From NCBI GenBank assembly GCA_026545765.1, contig CM048839.1, positions 91,416,914 through 91,480,913 of the forward strand: a stretch of DNA of 64,000 nt, written 5' to 3'. Every line of letters starts with the position of its first letter. The first letter of the stretch is position 1. The stretch comes from Plantago major (taxonomy: Eukaryota; Streptophyta; Magnoliopsida; Lamiales; Plantaginaceae). Both the position numbers and the translations under genes were made by a program. The notes beneath the pieces were generated by a model. It had not been told where the DNA came from. It searched no databases and was given only the letters and a program-made list of their open reading frames with translations. Of the stretch, positions 57,186-64,000 are shown in pieces.

Positions 57186-57944
57186 CTAAATATTATATCT
57201 ATATGATGCTCAAAGTATGATCAAAAAAGTGATATAGATGGTTTCATCATCAAATCTGTTAAAGGGATGTAGGGGTGGGAAATTGACTTTGGGGGAAAAG
57301 GACATGACTCCATGAGTGAGGGTTGTGAGGAGAAAGAGATAAGGGTTTGATATCAGGAGATATATAATCAACGATTCTGATCTGAATGTGATACACACGC
57401 TTTTTATATGTGAGAGTGGGTCGGTTGCAATAAAACATGCTTTTCACAAAGAGATATTGAGATTTATTACACTACTTTGAAAAAACATCATCTACCTTTA
57501 TTTTTTTTTTAAATCTACATGAAAAACTTATTAGATCAACTATAATCTAATTATTCATCTAACAAATTTATTATAAAAATAATTTTATCGAGCTTATAAT
57601 CCAGTCAACTAAATATTTTTGAATTGTTTTGTTTTTGTCACATTACTATCCATGTTTTAAATAAATATAAATAAATGAAAGAAATAATTTTTGAAATGAT
57701 TGAAATTTGACGCAAGTCCTTGGTCGGGAACCCAGTAGCCATTTGGTATGATAAGATTCAATGTATGTCTCTAGGTCAAGAGTAGTGTTGTTATGCGAGT
57801 TAGCGCTACAGAAATTTCATTTATTCGGTAATGACTTCATCTTCGTTTAGATTATCGAAATTTTTATTTCGATAAATATAAGATTAAGATTTTTTAATAA
57901 ATTTATATTTTGTATACATATTTTTAATATTTTTATAGATAAGG
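57186..57944. other. intergenic, nothing recognised
   Basis: AT-rich sequence with short frames only. Confidence 0.4.
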
Positions 57945-58135
57945 CGCGTTAAAGCTCGATAAGGCTCGTTAAAACTCGTAATTTTTCGAGTTCGAGCCGA
58001 GCTCATTACATGTTACTCGAGCTCGAGCCCGTTTTTTTACTCGTTTTGTTAACGAGTCGAGCTCGGGCTCGGCTCGTTTGAGCTCAAGTCGAGTATCACA
58101 ATACTCGGCTCGGCTCGACTCGTTTAACAGCTCTA
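57945..58135. mobile_element. hAT-like end rich in GGCTCG motifs
   Basis: A dense run of GAGCTCG, CGGCTCG and CTCGACTCG motifs in both orientations ends with ACTCGTTTAACAGCTCTAG. It is typical of subterminal repeats of non-autonomous hAT-type elements. The other end could not be fixed. A similar cluster occurs at 59770-60040. Confidence 0.4.
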
Positions 58136-58765
58136 GTCAAGAGTCTCAATCCCAAAGGCAAACATTGGGGAGACATTATTCACTATGGTTTATGTTTAAT
58201 AAATAAATTTTAAAAAAGAATTGGAATAGACGAATAGTAATTGTACTTGTGAATTTCACGTAGAAGAACTAGGAGGGGCTATAGCAAGGTGTTCTTAATC
58301 ATATCCTTAAAATTAAATGAGAAAATTACATGTAATATTTGCAATAATGTAAAAATTATTCCGCCGAAACACCTAAATTATATGGGCACTTTAATTTGAT
58401 GGATGGTTGAGAAAGGTAAAAGTTATGCAGGTTGCTTTGTTATGATGGTTTTGTATTGTGGAGTTTGCACGTTCAATATGATAGTCTCCATCTTCTTAAT
58501 TAAACAACTGTGTATAAAAATGTATAGAAGTATGTGGTCCTAAAAAATATGTGATGGATAATAAGTATGAGATATTAATTGAGTGGAAGAGTACATATGT
58601 GTTCGAAAATGTGTATTTAGAAATGAGTTTTATTATAAAACTCATTTCCATAAAATGAAATGTAATTCAAAACGAAAAATTGTAACACTTTTAGTGAAAC
58701 TGAGGGAGTATCTCATTCGCACTTATCTTTTGTTGCGATAGATTAGCAATTTAGCCCATCATATA

Positions 58766-59016
58766 CTCCCTCCGTCCCGCAAAACTTCATACATTTGCCA
58801 TTTTTAGCCGTCCCATAGAACTTTATACATTACTAAAAAAGGAAACTACCCAACACCCAACAAATAATAAACAATCTCAAATCTACACTCAAATTATACC
58901 TTTTGCCACTAAAATTACACATTTTTCCACATTTTCTATATTCTATCATTACTTTAAATTTTCGCATAAAACTGCACGCTAACCTTAATGTATGAAGTTC
59001 TTCGGGATGGAGAGAG
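58766..59016. mobile_element. Stowaway-like MITE (family 1, copy b)
   Basis: The ends CTCCCTCCGTCCCGCAAAAC and (inverted) GTTCTTCGGGATGGAGAGAG are flanked by TA. 251 bp, homologous over its full length to 46200-46451. Just upstream, a lone terminus (CTGAGGGAGTA, about 58700) marks a further degraded MITE. Confidence 0.85.
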
Positions 59017-59769
59017 TACTATTTACTTAATGCAATGCATATGCATCCACATCTACTCATTAACTCGTCCTATCTTTCTTATACAGTGGAGTAGTATTTT
59101 GGTTGGAGTGTAGCACATAAGTTGCAAAATTTATTGAATTTCTTGTAACTTATATTGCAAATCTCACTATATATCCTCCTCCGACTGTACTCTTCAAGAA
59201 TCATATGTTACAGTTAAAACGTAGTTTTTGGTGAAAATTTAAAATAAATAATAAAACATAAAAGTTAGACAAAAGTTGTAATTTTAGTGACATGTAAAAG
59301 AAAATGGAGTATATTTGTTGGGTGTCAGATATATTTATTTTTTAGTAATGTATGAAGTTATGTGGAACAGCAATAAAATGGTAAATTTATGAAGTTTTGC
59401 AGAATTGATGGAGTAGTAAGTAGAAATAAGAAATTGATGGTGTGGTAATTAACTTGTAACTCCAGTGTTTGATATAGAGTTAAAGGAAAAATTTAACTGT
59501 TTTAAACCAATTTTTTTTGGTTTTACTCTATGTGGGAAGGGGCATGGGCTTCACAAATCCAAATTATTAGATAAATCAAACGATTTGCTTTGTTTAAAGT
59601 TGGAGATAAAACAAATCATTAGTACAATTTTGTTATGATTAGAGTGAATTAAAAAAATTGGTCTACATGAAAATTAGGAACTTTAAAATTGAATGTAATT
59701 ATTTGAAGCGCGCAGATAAATGGCTGATCATTTCCAATGTTACGCAGGCAGAATTACACGAGTGGAGAT
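59017..59769. other. intergenic, nothing recognised
   Basis: AT-rich spacer with no supported feature. Confidence 0.4.
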
Positions 59770-60040
59770 TATAGAGGCTCGGTTCGACTCATCTCGTTAT
59801 GGATTAAGCTCGCCTCGTTCGATAAGGTTTTCGAGTCGAGCTCGAGCCTAATTTTGTGCACGTTTTATTATCGAGTCGAGTAGGGCTCGACTCATTGGTA
59901 CTCGACAAGGCTCGGTTACTTCTTTTTTGATGTATTTATATGTATTTTTCTTTAACAAGCTCGACTAAAGTTTGAACACATGAGCCGAACTCGAGCCTAT
60001 TTATCAATCATAACTCGAACTCAAGCTCAAAAAAAAAATC
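59770..60040. mobile_element. second GGCTCG-rich hAT-like fragment
   Basis: Contains GAGGCTCGGTTCGACTC, TTTTCGAGTCGAGCTCGAG and CTCGACAAGGCTCGG, resembling 57945-58135. Boundaries are uncertain. Confidence 0.35.
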
Positions 60041-61140
60041 TCGTATTAACATCACTAAACACAACACAGTTGCCAAATTTCAATAATGCTAGTAGTGCTC
60101 AGAAAAGTGCATCAAAGCAAAACCTTTCCCTCCATCCTTTTCAAATTTAGCCTTCTGTAGCAAACAGAACAAAGATAAAATGCACTAAAGAGGAAAAAGA
60201 TCATCATATCTAACCATAACATATAATATAGAGACGCATGCTCAGCTTAAATTAAGTACTCATATCTATATGATTGCATAACCAAAGTAACATCCTATTT
60301 TTTGAGTTACCCTCTCCTCATAATTGAACTTAATTTCATAAACCACCACATGCAAAGAGCAATAATCATAAATCGTGGCAATAGCTTCTCATCCAAATGC
60401 CAGTTCAAATTAACTCAAGTTTAATTTTAGATTGAGAAACTCTAACCTACCAATTCCATAATCAATCAAGTTCTGACTCGGAAGGATACAAGCTCGCGTA
60501 ACTTTAAAGTTTATTTATACATATGCATTCGTAAGAATGCATGTACCTTATTAATATGATTATCGTTTACAAATCATTAAAGTTCTTGGTGTTGCTGAAA
60601 GATATGCTAACCTAGTTGTGTTTTAAGGCTATGATCATTGCTTCTTCTCTAATCCTCAATGACTGACAAGACATCACTATGCAATTTTCTTGAGCCTAAT
60701 CAAAACTAACATTAGTTTAATTTCCTACGTAATGTTTGATTTGCCACCTAAAAGAGATGGACACCATGAACGCAACAGTAGAAAAATAAGGTAAAAAAAC
60801 AGCAGGCTGCGCCAAAAGACAATCAATCTTGTTCATCTTGACTAGAAATCACTATATTTTCAAATCTCACATCATAAAATAATCTTGATCCCACTTCATT
60901 TCACTCGATACCGCTCTGTTCTTCAATTCGCTTCTAGAAGCAATTATTCTTTTAAAAAATGAGTATGATAGCCTACGCTTTCATCACGCTACTCAAGCAA
61001 TACAACCCGAATATAGTGTTCCAGGTGATATAACTATAACAAATGTTGCAACACAGCGCACACATAACAGATTAATTCGCTGTTCTCATCACAGTGCGTT
61101 TAATGTCATCCCAAGTACTGCCAAGCTGAGTATTGGAACA
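60041..61140. other. 3' flank of the lysyl-tRNA synthetase gene
   Basis: No gene recognised. The part next to 61140 is expected to hold the 3' UTR of the minus-strand synthetase gene. Confidence 0.4.
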
Positions 61141-63961
<2,821 letters not shown>

Positions 63962-64000
63962 CTACATGATAAAATTTACTGTTAACTACCTAGCAAGAGC

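Overview
This is nuclear DNA of a flowering plant, most likely a eudicot. The genes have many short AT-rich GT-AG introns and the proteins include chloroplast-targeted ones. The space between genes is packed with plant-type transposons: Ty1/copia retroelements, a Mutator-like element, a Helitron relic, a CACTA fragment and Stowaway/Tourist MITEs. Nothing prokaryotic was seen, and no tRNA, rRNA or CRISPR array. The species cannot be named from sequence alone.

Layout. 1-2.8 kb: the 3' part of a minus-strand, Sirevirus-like copia element (RNase H followed by a broken third ORF). 3.4-5.2 kb: two diverged copies of a roughly 0.9 kb repeat. 7.3-11.0 kb and 15.6-19.8 kb: two intact tandem copies of the gene for the plastid chaperonin-60 beta subunit, each with 14 exons. 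They are separated by a plastid-DNA-like insert, a Tigger/pogo relic, a Tourist-like MITE and a CACTA fragment. 21.0-23.2 kb: a seven-exon gene for a MET1-like thylakoid PDZ/TPR protein. 23.6-31.7 kb: a minus-strand cluster of CYP716-like cytochrome P450 genes, two intact (493 and 477 aa) and one reduced to a broken last exon. 33.2-34.2 kb: a two-exon gene for a small conserved plant protein of unknown function.

35.5-40.7 kb: a complete LTR-to-LTR Sirevirus-like copia element with a perfect 5-bp target duplication and an internally deleted, reordered coding region. 41.8-46.1 kb: an older minus-strand copia element. 46.9-47.5 kb: a Helitron 3' end with a Pif1-type helicase remnant. 47.9-53.6 kb: a 5.6 kb Mutator-like element with matching terminal inverted repeats. 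It carries a frameshifted transposase gene and, on the opposite strand, an intact 153-codon GRF-type zinc-finger/membrane-anchor ORF. 54-60 kb: repeats, MITEs and a few unidentified exon-like stretches. 61.1-64.0 kb: the last eight exons of a lysyl-tRNA synthetase gene on the minus strand, cut by the window edge.

Functional themes. Two nuclear-encoded plastid functions lie side by side: chaperonin-assisted folding (two paralogues) and a photosystem II assembly-type factor. The CYP716-like pair suggests triterpenoid oxidation. No oxidosqualene cyclase gene is visible here, so a biosynthetic cluster cannot be claimed. The least ordinary structures are the Mutator-like element with its GRF/TM passenger ORF and the scrambled copia element.
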